Shown here: positions 42,407 to 51,400 of the stretch, piece by piece | How the letters are laid out: each line of letters begins with the position of its first letter | Numbering within the stretch: the stretch's first letter is position 1 | Assembly (NCBI RefSeq): GCF_013093415.1 | Contig: NZ_JABFBC010000001.1 | Coordinates: 744,001-808,000 of the forward strand | From: Halovulum dunhuangense | Lineage (GTDB): Bacteria > Pseudomonadota > Alphaproteobacteria > Rhodobacterales > Rhodobacteraceae | Direction of reading: 5' to 3' | Length of the DNA: 64,000 nt | Translations under genes and position numbers: made by a program | The notes under the pieces: generated by a model | Databases searched by the model: none | Seen by the model: only the letters and a program-made list of their open reading frames with translations | What the model was told of the DNA's origin: nothing

Positions 42407-43612
42407 ATGATTGCTGCCGAACCGGCGACCATGGTCGCAGGCGCCGCTGTCGTAACCGACCGCCGCGCGTTTACCGAATCCCGCATCTCCGAGAAGCTGT
42501 CCGCGTATCTGGACACGCATGATTTCGACGGTCCGACGATGGTCCTGGACGTCGATCGTGCGCTGGACAACTACCGCGCGCTGGCTGCCGGGCTTGCGCC
42601 CGCGCATATCCACTACGCCGTCAAGGCGAACCCCGAGCCGCAGCTGATCCGGCGCCTCGTGGCCGCCGGCTGCCGGTTCGATGCCGCCTCGCGCGGCGAG
42701 ATCGCGCTCTGCCTCGATGCGGGTGCGGGGGCCGACGACATCTCGTTCGGCAACACCGTGAAGAAGCCGTCGGACATCGTCTGGGCGCGGGCGCGCGGCA
42801 TCGACCTGTTCGCCGCCGACGCGACCGAGGAGCTGGACAAGCTGGCGCTGCATGCGCCCGGCGCGCGGGTCTATATCCGCCTGCTGGTCGAGCATTCCGA
42901 GGCCGACTGGCCGCTCAGCCGCAAGTTCGGCGCGCCCGCGACCGAGATCCTGGGCCTGATGCGTTATGCCCGTGCGCATGGGCTGAACCCGGTGGGGATC
43001 AGCTTCCATGTCGGCTCGCAGACCCGCCGCGCGGGCATGTGGAAGCCGGTGCTGTCGGAAGCCGCGTCCGTCTGGGCAGAGGCGAGGGCCGAGGGCTTCG
43101 ACATGACCGTGCTGAACATCGGTGGCGGTTTCCCGGCCTTCTACGGCGAGGAAGTCGAGGCGCCCGTCGCCTATGGACACGGCGTGATGGACCTGGTGCG
43201 CGAATATTTCGGCGAGGTCGAGTACGTCATGGCCGAGCCGGGCCGCGGCCTGGTGGCCGATGCCGGCGTCATCTCGGCCGAAGTGCTGCTGGTGTCGCGC
43301 AAGCGGCCCAGCGACATCGCGCGCTGGGTGTATCTGGACATCGGCAAGTTCTCGGGCCTGGCCGAAACCATGGACGAGGCGATCCGCTACCAGTTCGACA
43401 CCACCGCGGATGGCGGCGAGATGGGCCCCTGCGTGCTGGCCGGCCCCTCGTGCGACAGCGCGGACGTGTTGTACGAAAAGCGTCCGGTGATGCTGCCCGT
43501 GGCGCTGCGCGCGGGCGACCGGGTACGGATCCTGTGCACGGGTGCCTACACGACCACCTATTCCTCGGTCGGGTTCAACGGGTTCGAGCCGCTGCACGTC
43601 GTCTGCATCTGA
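42407..43612 (+). CDS. Ornithine/lysine decarboxylase, group IV (alanine racemase fold)
   Basis: A 401-residue PLP decarboxylase of the eukaryotic-ODC type, which makes putrescine or cadaverine. PLP Lys73 is in HYAVKANPEP; the catalytic Cys349 is in GPSCDSAD; GISFHVGSQTRR and NIGGGFPAFY form the phosphate-binding site. Asp at GPSCDSAD fits ornithine or lysine decarboxylase rather than DapA-type enzymes. The long start region TMVAGAAVVTDRRAFTESR is alphaproteobacterial. An alternative ATG lies 8 codons downstream. A strong terminator follows. Confidence 0.93.
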   Translation: MIAAEPATMVAGAAVVTDRRAFTESRISEKLSAYLDTHDFDGPTMVLDVDRALDNYRALAAGLAPAHIHYAVKANPEPQLIRRLVAAGCRFDAASRGEIALCLDAGAGADDISFGNTVKKPSDIVWARARGIDLFAADATEELDKLALHAPGARVYIRLLVEHSEADWPLSRKFGAPATEILGLMRYARAHGLNPVGISFHVGSQTRRAGMWKPVLSEAASVWAEARAEGFDMTVLNIGGGFPAFYGEEVEAPVAYGHGVMDLVREYFGEVEYVMAEPGRGLVADAGVISAEVLLVSRKRPSDIARWVYLDIGKFSGLAETMDEAIRYQFDTTADGGEMGPCVLAGPSCDSADVLYEKRPVMLPVALRAGDRVRILCTGAYTTTYSSVGFNGFEPLHVVCI

Positions 43613-43641
43613 CCTTTCGACGTCCTTCGGGAAGCATGCGC

Positions 43642-43676
43642 GAAGCCCCGCCCTGCAAGGTGGGGCTTCGTCTTTT
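43642..43676 (+). terminator. Rho-independent terminator after the decarboxylase gene
   Basis: Stem GAAGCCCC (43642-43649) and GGGGCTTC (43662-43669), extended by further GC pairs in the loop region, followed by GTCTTTT. Confidence 0.88.
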
Positions 43677-43719
43677 CAGGCGCTTGCGCGGTGTGCCGCC
43701 CTGTGCCAAGGGAAACGGC

Positions 43720-44364
43720 ATGGCCGCTCAGCTTCGCTACGCGACGATCCGCGAGATATTCACCCGCTTTCACGCCTCCGAGCCCGAGCCGAAGGGCGAG
43801 CTGGAGCATGTGAACGCGTTTACCCTGCTGGTGGCGGTGGCGCTGTCGGCGCAGGCAACCGATGTGGGTGTGAACAAGGCGACGCGCAGGCTGTTCCAGA
43901 TCGCCGACACGCCGGAAAAGATGCTGGCGCTGGGCGAGGAAGGGCTGATCGAGCATATCAAGACGATCGGGCTATACCGCAACAAGGCGAAGAACGTCAT
44001 CAAGCTGTGCGCGAAGCTGATCGAGGAATATGGCGGCCAGGTGCCGTCGTCGCGCGCGGCGCTGCAGGCGCTGCCGGGGGTGGGGCGCAAGACCGCCAAC
44101 GTGGTGCTGAACATGTGGTTCCACTACCCCGCGCAGGCGGTCGACACCCATATCTTCCGCGTGGGCAACCGCACCGGCATCGCGCCCGGCCGCGACGTGA
44201 TCGCGGTCGAGCGCGCGATCGAGGACAACATCCCGGTCGAATTCCAGCAGCACGCCCATCATTGGCTGATCCTGCACGGGCGCTATGTCTGCAAGGCGCG
44301 CAAGCCCGCCTGCGGGGCCTGTATCATCAACGACCTCTGCCCGTTCGAGGACAAGACTGCATGA
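43720..44364 (+). CDS. nth: Endonuclease III
   Basis: A 214-residue DNA glycosylase/AP lyase that removes oxidised pyrimidines. It has the helix-hairpin-helix LPGVGRKTANVVLN with catalytic Lys124, the catalytic Asp142 in AVDTHIFRV, and the C-terminal [4Fe-4S] ligands Cys191, 198, 201 and 207 with C-x6-C-x2-C-x5-C spacing. The start MAAQLRYATIREIF follows AAGGGA. Its stop overlaps the ATG of the PfkB gene (ATGA). Confidence 0.97.
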   Translation: MAAQLRYATIREIFTRFHASEPEPKGELEHVNAFTLLVAVALSAQATDVGVNKATRRLFQIADTPEKMLALGEEGLIEHIKTIGLYRNKAKNVIKLCAKLIEEYGGQVPSSRAALQALPGVGRKTANVVLNMWFHYPAQAVDTHIFRVGNRTGIAPGRDVIAVERAIEDNIPVEFQQHAHHWLILHGRYVCKARKPACGACIINDLCPFEDKTA

Positions 44365-45356
44365 CCAAACGCTTTCAGGTTGTCGGCATCGGCAACGCCA
44401 TCGTCGATGTGCTGACCCATGCCGATGACAGCTTTCTCGACCATATGGGCATCCGCAAGGGCATCATGCAGCTGGTCGAACGCCAGCGCGCGGAATCGCT
44501 TTATGGCGCGATGAAGGACCGGGTGCAGGTCGCTGGCGGTTCGGTCGCGAACACGCTGGCGGGGCTGGGCAACCTGGGCCTTGCAACCGGCTTCATCGGG
44601 CGGGTGCGCGACGATGCGCTGGGCCGCTTCTATGCGTCCGAGCTGGAAGAGGGCGGCACGCGCTTCCTGAACCCGCCGGTTGCGGATCAGAACGACCTGC
44701 CAACGTCACGCTCGATGATCTTCGTGACGCCGGATGGCGAGCGGTCGATGAACACCTATCTGGGCATCTCGTCCGAGGTGAGCGGCGCGGACGTGCCCGA
44801 GGACGCTGTGGCCGACAGCGAGATCCTGTTTCTCGAGGGATATCTCTACGACAAGGACAAGGGAAAGGCCGCCTTCCAGACCGCCGCGCGCGCCTGCCGC
44901 AAGGGTGGCGGCAAGGCGGGGATCGCGCTGTCCGACCCCTTCTGCGTGGACCGGCACCGCGCGGATTTCCGGACGCTGGTGCGCGGAGAGCTGGATTTCG
45001 TGATCGGCAACCAGTCCGAATGGCTGTCGCTCTACCAGGCGAACACGCTGGAAGAGGCGCTGATCCATGCCGCCGCGGATTGCCCGCTGGTGGTGTGCAC
45101 CCGCTCGGGCGAAAGCGTGGTGCTGGTGCGCGAGGGCGAGCGGGTGGAAGTCCCGGTCGAGATGGTCACGCCGGTGGACGCGACCGGCGCGGGCGACCAG
45201 TTCGCCGCAGGTTTTCTTTATGGCTATGCCACGGGTCGCGGGCTGGAAACCTGCGGCCGGATGGGATGCGTCGCGGCGGCCGAGGTGATAAGCCACCTGG
45301 GCGCACGCCCGGTGGCGGATCTGAAACAGCTGTTCCGGGCCGAGGGCCTGATCTGA
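44361..45356 (+). CDS. PfkB-family carbohydrate/nucleoside kinase (adenosine-kinase-like)
   Basis: A 331-residue ribokinase-fold kinase. The N-terminus VVGIGNAIVDVLTHADDSFL and the motif VAGGSVANTLAGLGNLG are characteristic of the adenosine kinase-like branch. The catalytic site is TPVDATGAGDQFAAGFLYGYATG with the DTGAGD-type motif (here DATGAGD). The substrate could be adenosine or another nucleoside or sugar; the sequence alone cannot say. It is coupled to nth by a 4-base overlap, a frequent alphaproteobacterial pairing. Confidence 0.92.
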   Translation: MTKRFQVVGIGNAIVDVLTHADDSFLDHMGIRKGIMQLVERQRAESLYGAMKDRVQVAGGSVANTLAGLGNLGLATGFIGRVRDDALGRFYASELEEGGTRFLNPPVADQNDLPTSRSMIFVTPDGERSMNTYLGISSEVSGADVPEDAVADSEILFLEGYLYDKDKGKAAFQTAARACRKGGGKAGIALSDPFCVDRHRADFRTLVRGELDFVIGNQSEWLSLYQANTLEEALIHAAADCPLVVCTRSGESVVLVREGERVEVPVEMVTPVDATGAGDQFAAGFLYGYATGRGLETCGRMGCVAAAEVISHLGARPVADLKQLFRAEGLI

Positions 45357-45373
45357 GCCAGACGGGGGTTCCC

Positions 45374-45751
45374 ATGTACGACTATGACGACCAGAACATT
45401 TTCGCGAAGATCCTTCGCGGCGAGATCCCGAACCGCACCGTGCTCGAGACCGAGCACAGCCTTGCCTTCGAGGATATCGCGCCCCAGGCGCCGGTGCATG
45501 TGCTGGTGATCCCGAAGGGCGCCTATGTGAACTACGACCACTTCGCGGCCCATGCGAGCGATGCCGAGATCGCCGATTTCACCCGGGCCGTGGGCGAAGT
45601 GTGCCGCCAGACCGGCGCCGCGGTCGCGGATGGCGGCATGGGCTACCGGCTGATTTCCAACTCGGGCGAGGCGGGCATCCAGGACGTGCCGCATTTCCAC
45701 CTGCACGTCCTTGGCGGCAAGGTGCTGGGCAAGATCCTGCCCAACGTCTGA
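45374..45751 (+). CDS. HIT-family hydrolase (HinT-like)
   Basis: A 125-residue histidine-triad protein. The active site reads VPHFHLHVLGG (HxHxH). The N-terminus DDQNIFAKILRGEIPNRTV and VLVIPKGAYVNYDHF are HinT-type. Such proteins hydrolyse adenosine 5'-phosphoramidates and aminoacyl-adenylates. It is 17 bases behind the PfkB kinase gene and likely co-transcribed. It is convergent with the ABC ATPase gene. Confidence 0.93.
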   Translation: MYDYDDQNIFAKILRGEIPNRTVLETEHSLAFEDIAPQAPVHVLVIPKGAYVNYDHFAAHASDAEIADFTRAVGEVCRQTGAAVADGGMGYRLISNSGEAGIQDVPHFHLHVLGGKVLGKILPNV

Positions 45752-45757
45752 GCGGGC

Positions 45758-46693
45758 TCAGGCGGCGTTGCTGGTCAGGCTGACGAACACGTCCTCCAGG
45801 TCCGCCTCTTCGATGGCGACGTCGCGGATGCGGATGCCTGCGGCGCGGACCGCATCGAGCACGGCCTCGGCCGGGGTCACGCTGCGCCGGTAGTTGAAGG
45901 CCAGTGCGCCATCCGCGCGGATGTCGACCCTGACCCCCTCGGGCATGGCGGGGGGCGTGGCGACGGGGTCCTCGGGGGTGATGACCATGGTCTTGCCGTC
46001 GAGCCGCGCCAGCAGGTTGCGGGTGTCGTCGCAGGCGACCACCTCGCCGTGGTTGATGATGCCGATGCGGTCGCACATCTCCTGCGCTTCTTCCAGGTAA
46101 TGCGTGGTCAGGATGATCGTGGTGCCCTGAGCGTTCAGTTCTCGGACGTAGCGCCAGAGCATCTGTCGCAACTCGATATCCACCCCGGCGGTCGGCTCGT
46201 CGAGGACCAGGACCGCGGGGCGGTGCATCAGCGCCTTTGCGATCAGCAGGCGGCGGCGCATGCCGCCCGACAGCGTGCGGGCATAGGCCTCGGCCTTGTC
46301 CGACAGGCCCACGGCGGCCAGGATCTCGTCGGTGCGGCGCTCGGATTTCGGCACGCCGTAAAGCCCGGCCTGCACCTCGAGGGCGGCGCGGGGCGTGAAG
46401 AAGGGGTCGATGTTCAGCTCCTGCGGGACGACCCCGATCGAGGCGCGCGACTGGCGCGGGTTCACGTCCTGGTCGAAGCCCCAGATCCGCACCGTGCCCG
46501 AGGTCTTGTTCACCAGGCCGGCCATGATGTTGATGGTGGTGGACTTGCCCGCGCCGTTGGGGCCGAGCAGCCCGAAGATGGACCCCTCGGGAATGTCGAG
46601 GTCGATGCCCTTCAGCGCCTCTTTGGGGGCGCTGCGGCCGGATCCGCGATAGACCTTGCGCAGGTTTCTCAGTTCGACGGCATTGGCGGGCAT
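45758..46693 (-). CDS. ABC transporter ATP-binding protein without adjacent permease
   Basis: A 311-residue ATPase of the YadG/DrrA type (daunorubicin-resistance subfamily). Walker A is [16 protein letters not shown], the signature [22 protein letters not shown], and Walker [12 protein letters not shown] with [12 protein letters not shown]. The last 90 residues form a C-terminal extension ending [11 protein letters not shown], typical of drug-export ATPases. Neighbours on both sides are not permeases, so its membrane partner must be elsewhere. It is divergent from the zinc-finger gene, about 120 bases apart. Confidence 0.92.
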   Translation of the reverse strand: MPANAVELRNLRKVYRGSGRSAPKEALKGIDLDIPEGSIFGLLGPNGAGKSTTINIMAGLVNKTSGTVRIWGFDQDVNPRQSRASIGVVPQELNIDPFFTPRAALEVQAGLYGVPKSERRTDEILAAVGLSDKAEAYARTLSGGMRRRLLIAKALMHRPAVLVLDEPTAGVDIELRQMLWRYVRELNAQGTTIILTTHYLEEAQEMCDRIGIINHGEVVACDDTRNLLARLDGKTMVITPEDPVATPPAMPEGVRVDIRADGALAFNYRRSVTPAEAVLDAVRAAGIRIRDVAIEEADLEDVFVSLTSNAA

Positions 46694-46816
46694 CGGCGTG
46701 TCCTCTCTCGTCCTGGCGGCCCGCGACCCTTGCCGCCGGTGGCCGGATCGCTATCATGCGCGCCCGATGCCGGCAACCGCGCGGCCCCAAGCCCTGACAA
46801 CCCTGAGAGGACTGCC

Positions 46817-46993
46817 ATGACCCCCGACGCGCCCGAGGTCGAGATCGTCACCAAATCCACCGTCGCCTGCGACGGCGGCACGCTGGGCCATCCCCGCGTG
46901 TGGCTGACCGTCGACCCTGACAAGGGCTATGTCGAGTGCGGCTACTGCGACAAGCGCTATGTCCTGAAGGGCGGACCGGCGGACAGGTCGTGA
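46817..46993 (+). CDS. Small zinc-finger protein (NDUFS6-like)
   Basis: A 58-residue protein with a Cys/His metal site: [17 protein letters not shown] and [12 protein letters not shown] give one Cys, a His and the CxxC pair. It resembles the zinc-finger family COG4391, related to the mitochondrial complex I assembly-linked subunit NDUFS6. In alphaproteobacteria, homologues act around complex I, but this is known only by relation. The ATG has GAGAGG in front. Its TGA stop overlaps the GTG of polA (GTGA). Confidence 0.85.
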   Translation: MTPDAPEVEIVTKSTVACDGGTLGHPRVWLTVDPDKGYVECGYCDKRYVLKGGPADRS

Positions 46994-49809
46994 GCGGATT
47001 CGGCAAGGGCTGTCACCTGCACCTGATCGACGGGTCGGCCTTCATCTTTCGCGCCTTCCACGCGCTGCCGCCGCTGACGCGGAAATCGGACGGCCTGCCC
47101 ATCGGGGCGGTGTCCGGCTTCTGCAACATGATCTTCAAGATGGTCGAGGACAATCGCGGCCCCGACGCGCCCACCCATGTCGCGGTGATCTTCGACAAGG
47201 GCAGCCACACCTTCCGCAACGACCTGTACGACAAGTACAAGGCGAACCGCGACGAGATGCCAGAGGATCTGCGCCCGCAGATCCCGCTGACCCGCGAGGC
47301 GACGCGCGCCTTCAACATCGCCTGCATCGAGCTTGAGGGCTTCGAGGCGGACGACATCATCGCCACCTATGCCCGCGAGGCCCGCGAACGCGGCGGGCGG
47401 GTCACCATCATCTCGTCGGACAAGGACCTGATGCAGCTGGTGGGCGGCGGGGTCGAGATGTTCGACGCGATGAAGAACACGCGCCTCGGCCCCGAGGAGG
47501 TGGAAGCCAAGTTCGGGGTGCCGCCGGATCGGGTGATCGACGTGCAGGCGCTGGCCGGCGACAGCGTGGACAACATCCCCGGCGCGCCCGGCATCGGCAT
47601 CAAGACCGCCGCGCAGCTGATCAACGAATATGGCGACCTCGACACGCTTCTGGCGCGCGCCGAGGAGATCAGGCAGCCCAAGCGGCGGCAGACCCTGATC
47701 GAGTTCGCCGACCAGATCCGGCTGTCGCGGCAGCTGGTCACGCTGGATGACAGCGTCGAGGGGCTGGAGCCGCTGGACGATCTGGACGTGCGCGAGCCGG
47801 ATGCCGAGGCGCTGATGGCGTTCCTGTCGCAGATGGAGTTCCGCACCCTGACCCGGCGCATCGCCGAGAAGATGGGCGTCGAGGCGCCCGAGATGCCCGA
47901 GCCGGGCAGTGCCGCCGCGGCGGCCGCAGCAGGCGACGCGCCCGAGCCCGCGGCGCTGAAGGCAGGCTTCGATGCGCAGGGCTATCAGACCGTGTCGGAC
48001 CGCGCGGCACTTGACGCCTGGATCACGCTGATCCGCGAGCGGGGCCATGTTGCGGTGGATACCGAGACCACCTCGCTCGACGAGATGCGGGCCGAACTTG
48101 TCGGCATCTCGCTGGCGGTGGAGCCGGGCAGCGCCTGCTACATCCCGCTTGGCCATGTCACCGGCGAGGGGGACCTGCTGGGCGCGGCCGAGCGCGCGCC
48201 GGGCCAGATGGCGATGGACGAGGCGCTTTCGATGCTGAAGCCGGTGCTGGAGGATGACGCCATCCTCAAGATCGGCCAGAACATGAAATACGACATGAAG
48301 ATCCTGGCCCGCGTCGGGATCGATGTCGCGCCCATCGCCGACACCATGCTGATGAGCTACGCGCTGCATGCCGGGCTGCACGGGCACGGGATGGACACGC
48401 TGGCGGAACGCTACCTGAACCACACGCCCATCCCGATCAAGTCGATACTGGGTTCGGGCAAGGCGCAGGTGACATTCGACCGGGTGCCGATCGCAGAGGC
48501 GACGGCCTATGCGGCGGAGGATGCCGACATCACGCTGAGGCTGTGGATGCTGTTCGCGCCGAAGCTGGGCGCCGAGCATGTGGCGACCGTCTACGAGACG
48601 CTGGAGCGCCCGCTTGTCCCCGTGCTTGCCCGGATGGAGATGGCGGGCGTCAAGGTGGACCGCGACCATCTGAGCCGGATGTCGAACGCCTTTGCCCAGA
48701 AGATGGCCCAGCTCGAGGACGAGATCCAGTCGCTTGCCGGGCGCAAGTTCAACGTAGGATCCCCCAAGCAGCTGGGCGAGATCCTGTTCGACGAGATGAG
48801 CCTGGCCGGCGGCAAGAAGGGCAAGACCGGCGCCTATGGCACCGGGGCCGACGTGCTGGAGGAACTGGCCGCGCAGGGCCACGACCTGCCCGCGCGGGTG
48901 CTGGACTGGCGCCAGATCTCGAAGCTGAAATCGACCTACACGGATGCGCTTCAGGGCCATATCCACCCGGAAACGGGGCGGGTGCACACGTCCTACGTCA
49001 TTTCGGGCGCGACGACCGGGCGGCTGGCCTCGACCGATCCGAACCTCCAGAACATCCCGGTGCGGACGGAAGAAGGGCGGCGCATCCGCGAGGCCTTTGT
49101 CGCGGAAAAGGGCAACGTGCTGGTCAGCCTCGACTACAGCCAGATCGAGTTGCGCATCCTTGCCCATATCGCCGGGATCGACAGCCTGAAGCAGGCCTTC
49201 CAGGACGGGCTCGACATTCACGCGATGACCGCATCGGAAATGTTCGGCGTGCCGATCGAGGGCATGGACCCGATGGTCCGGCGCCAGGCGAAGGCGATCA
49301 ATTTCGGGGTGATCTACGGGATTTCCGCCTTTGGCCTTGCCAACAACCTGCGCATCCCGCGCGATCAGGCCAGGGACTTCATCGACCGCTATTTCGAGCG
49401 TTTCCCCGGGATCCGGGAATACATGGACGAGACCGTGGCCTTCGCGAAGGACACCGGCCATGTGCTGACGCTGTTCGGGCGGCGCATCCATACGCCCGAG
49501 ATCGGCGCCAAGGGGCCGCGCGCGGGCTTTGCCCAACGGGCCGCGATCAACGCGCCCATCCAGGGCACCGCCGCCGACATCATCCGCCGCGCCATGATCC
49601 GCGTTCCGCGCGCTATCGAGGGTCTGCCCGCCCGCATGCTGCTTCAGGTCCATGACGAACTGCTGTTCGAGGTCGAGGAAGGCGCCGCCGAAGAGACGAT
49701 CGCCAGGGTGCGCGCCGTGATGGAAGCGGCGGCCGAGCCCGCGGTCAGGCTGGACGTGCCCTTGACGGTCGATGCCGGCCGGGGCCCCAACTGGGCGGCG
49801 GCGCATTGA
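46990..49809 (+). CDS. polA: DNA polymerase I
   Basis: A 939-residue polymerase with all three domains. The 5'-3' exonuclease domain starts [20 protein letters not shown] and has EADD and [10 protein letters not shown]. The 3'-5' proofreading site looks intact: [20 protein letters not shown] and [12 protein letters not shown]. The polymerase motifs are [15 protein letters not shown] (A), [16 protein letters not shown] (B) and [13 protein letters not shown] (C). The start is GTG, coupled to the zinc-finger gene by the GTGA overlap; an ATG 18 codons upstream would overlap that gene. It fills gaps after excision repair and Okazaki fragment removal. Confidence 0.97.
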   Translation: MSGFGKGCHLHLIDGSAFIFRAFHALPPLTRKSDGLPIGAVSGFCNMIFKMVEDNRGPDAPTHVAVIFDKGSHTFRNDLYDKYKANRDEMPEDLRPQIPLTREATRAFNIACIELEGFEADDIIATYAREARERGGRVTIISSDKDLMQLVGGGVEMFDAMKNTRLGPEEVEAKFGVPPDRVIDVQALAGDSVDNIPGAPGIGIKTAAQLINEYGDLDTLLARAEEIRQPKRRQTLIEFADQIRLSRQLVTLDDSVEGLEPLDDLDVREPDAEALMAFLSQMEFRTLTRRIAEKMGVEAPEMPEPGSAAAAAAAGDAPEPAALKAGFDAQGYQTVSDRAALDAWITLIRERGHVAVDTETTSLDEMRAELVGISLAVEPGSACYIPLGHVTGEGDLLGAAERAPGQMAMDEALSMLKPVLEDDAILKIGQNMKYDMKILARVGIDVAPIADTMLMSYALHAGLHGHGMDTLAERYLNHTPIPIKSILGSGKAQVTFDRVPIAEATAYAAEDADITLRLWMLFAPKLGAEHVATVYETLERPLVPVLARMEMAGVKVDRDHLSRMSNAFAQKMAQLEDEIQSLAGRKFNVGSPKQLGEILFDEMSLAGGKKGKTGAYGTGADVLEELAAQGHDLPARVLDWRQISKLKSTYTDALQGHIHPETGRVHTSYVISGATTGRLASTDPNLQNIPVRTEEGRRIREAFVAEKGNVLVSLDYSQIELRILAHIAGIDSLKQAFQDGLDIHAMTASEMFGVPIEGMDPMVRRQAKAINFGVIYGISAFGLANNLRIPRDQARDFIDRYFERFPGIREYMDETVAFAKDTGHVLTLFGRRIHTPEIGAKGPRAGFAQRAAINAPIQGTAADIIRRAMIRVPRAIEGLPARMLLQVHDELLFEVEEGAAEETIARVRAVMEAAAEPAVRLDVPLTVDAGRGPNWAAAH

Positions 49810-49946
49810 TCCGCGCGGGTCTGATCGCGGCGGCGCTCGCGCTGGCCGGCTGCGCGCCCCAACCGCCAGCGGCGGGCGGCGCCGGTGTGGGCGTATCCGT
49901 CAGCGGCACGGCAGAGATCGGCGTGACCACGGTGATCCGGCGTTGA
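49806..49946 (+). CDS. Tiny putative lipoprotein overlapping the polA stop
   Basis: A 46-residue open frame beginning with TTG whose bases overlap the polA TGA (TTGA). It has a textbook lipoprotein signal: positively charged start IRAG, a hydrophobic core, then the lipobox LAGC at residues 13-16. The mature part is only 31 residues, Pro/Ala/Gly-rich, ending in GVSVSGTAEIGVTTVIRR. The overlap would allow termination-reinitiation after polA. It is similar in style to small lipoproteins seen behind other genes in Rhodobacteraceae. Function unknown; it could also be chance. Confidence 0.5.
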   Translation: MIRAGLIAAALALAGCAPQPPAAGGAGVGVSVSGTAEIGVTTVIRR

Positions 49947-49958
49947 CCGGGGCGCGCC

Positions 49959-50306
49959 TCAGGCCTTGACCCGGTAGACCTCAAGCAGCGTCCTGAGAGT
50001 GACCGGGCGATCGTCGGATGGCTGCCGCGGGGGCAGGGTCCTGCGCGCGGCGACATACCATGCATGCAGTGCCCGGAAGCTGCCGGCAAAGCCGTGCTGC
50101 TTAAGCTCTTCGTAGATCGTGGCGCAGAGTTGGTACTCCCGTTCGTCGATCCGCGTGGTCTGCGCGCGCCGTTCACAGGCCAGATACACCGTCTTCAGCG
50201 CTGCCACGTCGGGGGGTCTTTCCAGCCGGATCAGGTGGTCGGCTGTTGCGGGACCGGCCAGGGTGATGGCGGCTAGAACTACGGCACTCGTTACTGTGGG
50301 ATACAT
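49959..50306 (-). CDS. Secreted conserved hypothetical protein with two cysteines
   Basis: A 115-residue protein with a signal peptide (MYPTVTSAVVLAAITLAGPATA, cleavage after ATA). The mature protein has two cysteines in a regular helical pattern, TVYLACERRAQ and YQLCATIYEELKQHGF, which may form a disulphide in the periplasm, then FRALHAWYVAARR. I have a sense of similar small secreted proteins in Rhodobacteraceae but cannot name a domain. An AT-rich stretch before the start (around 50371-50415) may contain its promoter. Confidence 0.7.
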   Translation of the reverse strand: MYPTVTSAVVLAAITLAGPATADHLIRLERPPDVAALKTVYLACERRAQTTRIDEREYQLCATIYEELKQHGFAGSFRALHAWYVAARRTLPPRQPSDDRPVTLRTLLEVYRVKA

Positions 50307-50427
50307 GGTCGGGACTCACTGGAAAGACCGCAATTGCGTGCAGCTTGCGCCCCGTTTCCGGGTCCGACAAAGAGAATTGTCACGTTTTCGCGATAATATC
50401 TTGATGTTGGAATGTGAGCGCCTTCGT

Positions 50428-51096
50428 TCAGCGCAGAAGCGCCCTGCCTTCGGTCAGCACCGGCTCGGGGCATCCCATCGCGCGCAGGCTGCGCAGCGTG
50501 GTCTGGTCTGCGACTTCCGTCCGGCTGACCACATCGAGCCGGGCACCTGACTGCATCAGGTCCGCCGCGCCGTGGATCGCGCTCCACATGAAGCGGATGT
50601 CGTCCATGTCCGGCTGGCCGGGAAGTCCGCCGCGGCGGTGGATGTCGAGGCAGTTCTCGCGCACGCAATCGAGGATGGTGTAGCGCATCGCGTCGGGGTT
50701 GCCCATCTTGTCCTCGCGGCAGAGGCAGCCGATCCGGCCGAACATCATCCGCCAGAGCGTCGGGTTCGCCTCGGCGAAATCGACGAAGGCGCGGCCCATG
50801 CGGAAGGCGCGGGCGACCGCCTCGACGGCCGAGGGCGCGGTGCCGGCCTCGGGGCGGATCGCCACGAAAAGCGCCCGCATCTCGTCGAAGCCCTGCTGGA
50901 CCACGGCCTTGAGCAGCTGGTCGCGATCGTCGAAATGCCGGTAGACGGCCCCGGACGACACGCCCAGGTCGCGGGCCGCGGCGCGCAGGCTCATCGTGGC
51001 GATCTCGCCCGCATCGGCGGCACGGCGGGCATAGGCCAGCAGCGCGTCGCGCAGGTCACCACGTTTGAGGGGCAAGGTCTGGTTCATGGCGTGCAT
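50428..51096 (-). CDS. TetR-family transcriptional regulator
   Basis: A 222-residue TetR/AcrR regulator. The helix-turn-helix region is LRDALLAYARRAADAGEIAT and MSLRAAARDLGVSSGAVYRHF, followed by DDRDQLLKAVVQQGFDEM. The C-terminal ligand domain (about 75-222) is of the WHG type with LWRMMFGR and RFMWSAIHGAADL. The first ATG gives MHAMNQTLPL; the second ATG three codons in is just as good. A short dyad lies directly upstream. No efflux or metabolic target is adjacent, so the regulated gene is unknown. Confidence 0.92.
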   Translation of the reverse strand: MHAMNQTLPLKRGDLRDALLAYARRAADAGEIATMSLRAAARDLGVSSGAVYRHFDDRDQLLKAVVQQGFDEMRALFVAIRPEAGTAPSAVEAVARAFRMGRAFVDFAEANPTLWRMMFGRIGCLCREDKMGNPDAMRYTILDCVRENCLDIHRRGGLPGQPDMDDIRFMWSAIHGAADLMQSGARLDVVSRTEVADQTTLRSLRAMGCPEPVLTEGRALLR

Positions 51097-51111
51097 GTAA
51101 GCACTGATTAC
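51097..51111. promoter_or_regulatory. Candidate TetR operator dyad
   Basis: GTAA-GCACTGA-TTAC directly upstream of the TetR start, part of the longer AT-rich word TGTAAGCACTGATTACC. The arms are only 4 bp, so support is weak; the position suits autorepression. Confidence 0.3.
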
Positions 51112-51143
51112 CGTGGGGTCAAACCCCGAGGGCGTCGCGCGGA

Positions 51144-51329
51144 TCAGAAATCCGAGGCGATGCCCTTCTTTTCCCAGTCGCCGAAGCGGATCGGCTCGGG
51201 TCCGTCGCGCCCGCCCAGTTCGGGGGCCAGGTCGAGCGGCTTGGCCGCCTTGCGCCGCGCCTCGGCCTCGGCCAGGGCACGGGCGGCGGCATCGCGCAGG
51301 CGGGCGGCTTTCTGGTTCTCGTCCGTCAC
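51144..51329 (-). CDS. DUF1674 protein, succinate dehydrogenase assembly factor 4-like
   Basis: A 61-residue protein with the SDHAF4/DUF1674 signature [20 protein letters not shown] at its C-terminus and a charged Ala-rich helix before it. In mitochondria SDHAF4 binds flavinylated SdhA and promotes complex II assembly; the bacterial form is assumed to do the same. The sdh genes are not in the window. It is divergent from htpX, with 71 bases between start codons. Confidence 0.88.
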   Translation of the reverse strand: MTDENQKAARLRDAAARALAEAEARRKAAKPLDLAPELGGRDGPEPIRFGDWEKKGIASDF

Positions 51330-51332
51330 TGT

Positions 51333-51361
51333 CTTCTCCTTCGCGGCCTGCCCGCCTATAT
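51333..51361 (+). promoter_or_regulatory. Possible RpoH-type promoter of htpX
   Basis: CCTATAT at 51355-51361 followed by GG fits the alphaproteobacterial RpoH -10 (CYTATNT), and CTTCTC at 51333-51338, 16 bases upstream, is a partial -35 (CTTG). htpX is a known heat-shock gene, which makes the call plausible. Confidence 0.4.
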
Positions 51362-51400
51362 GGAGGTCAGTTCAAGATCCGGCAAGGGAAAGGGCGGCGC

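Noticed and set aside
46957..49806. A 949-codon minus-strand frame opposite polA
   Set aside because: Antisense shadow of polA, whose motifs are complete on the plus strand.
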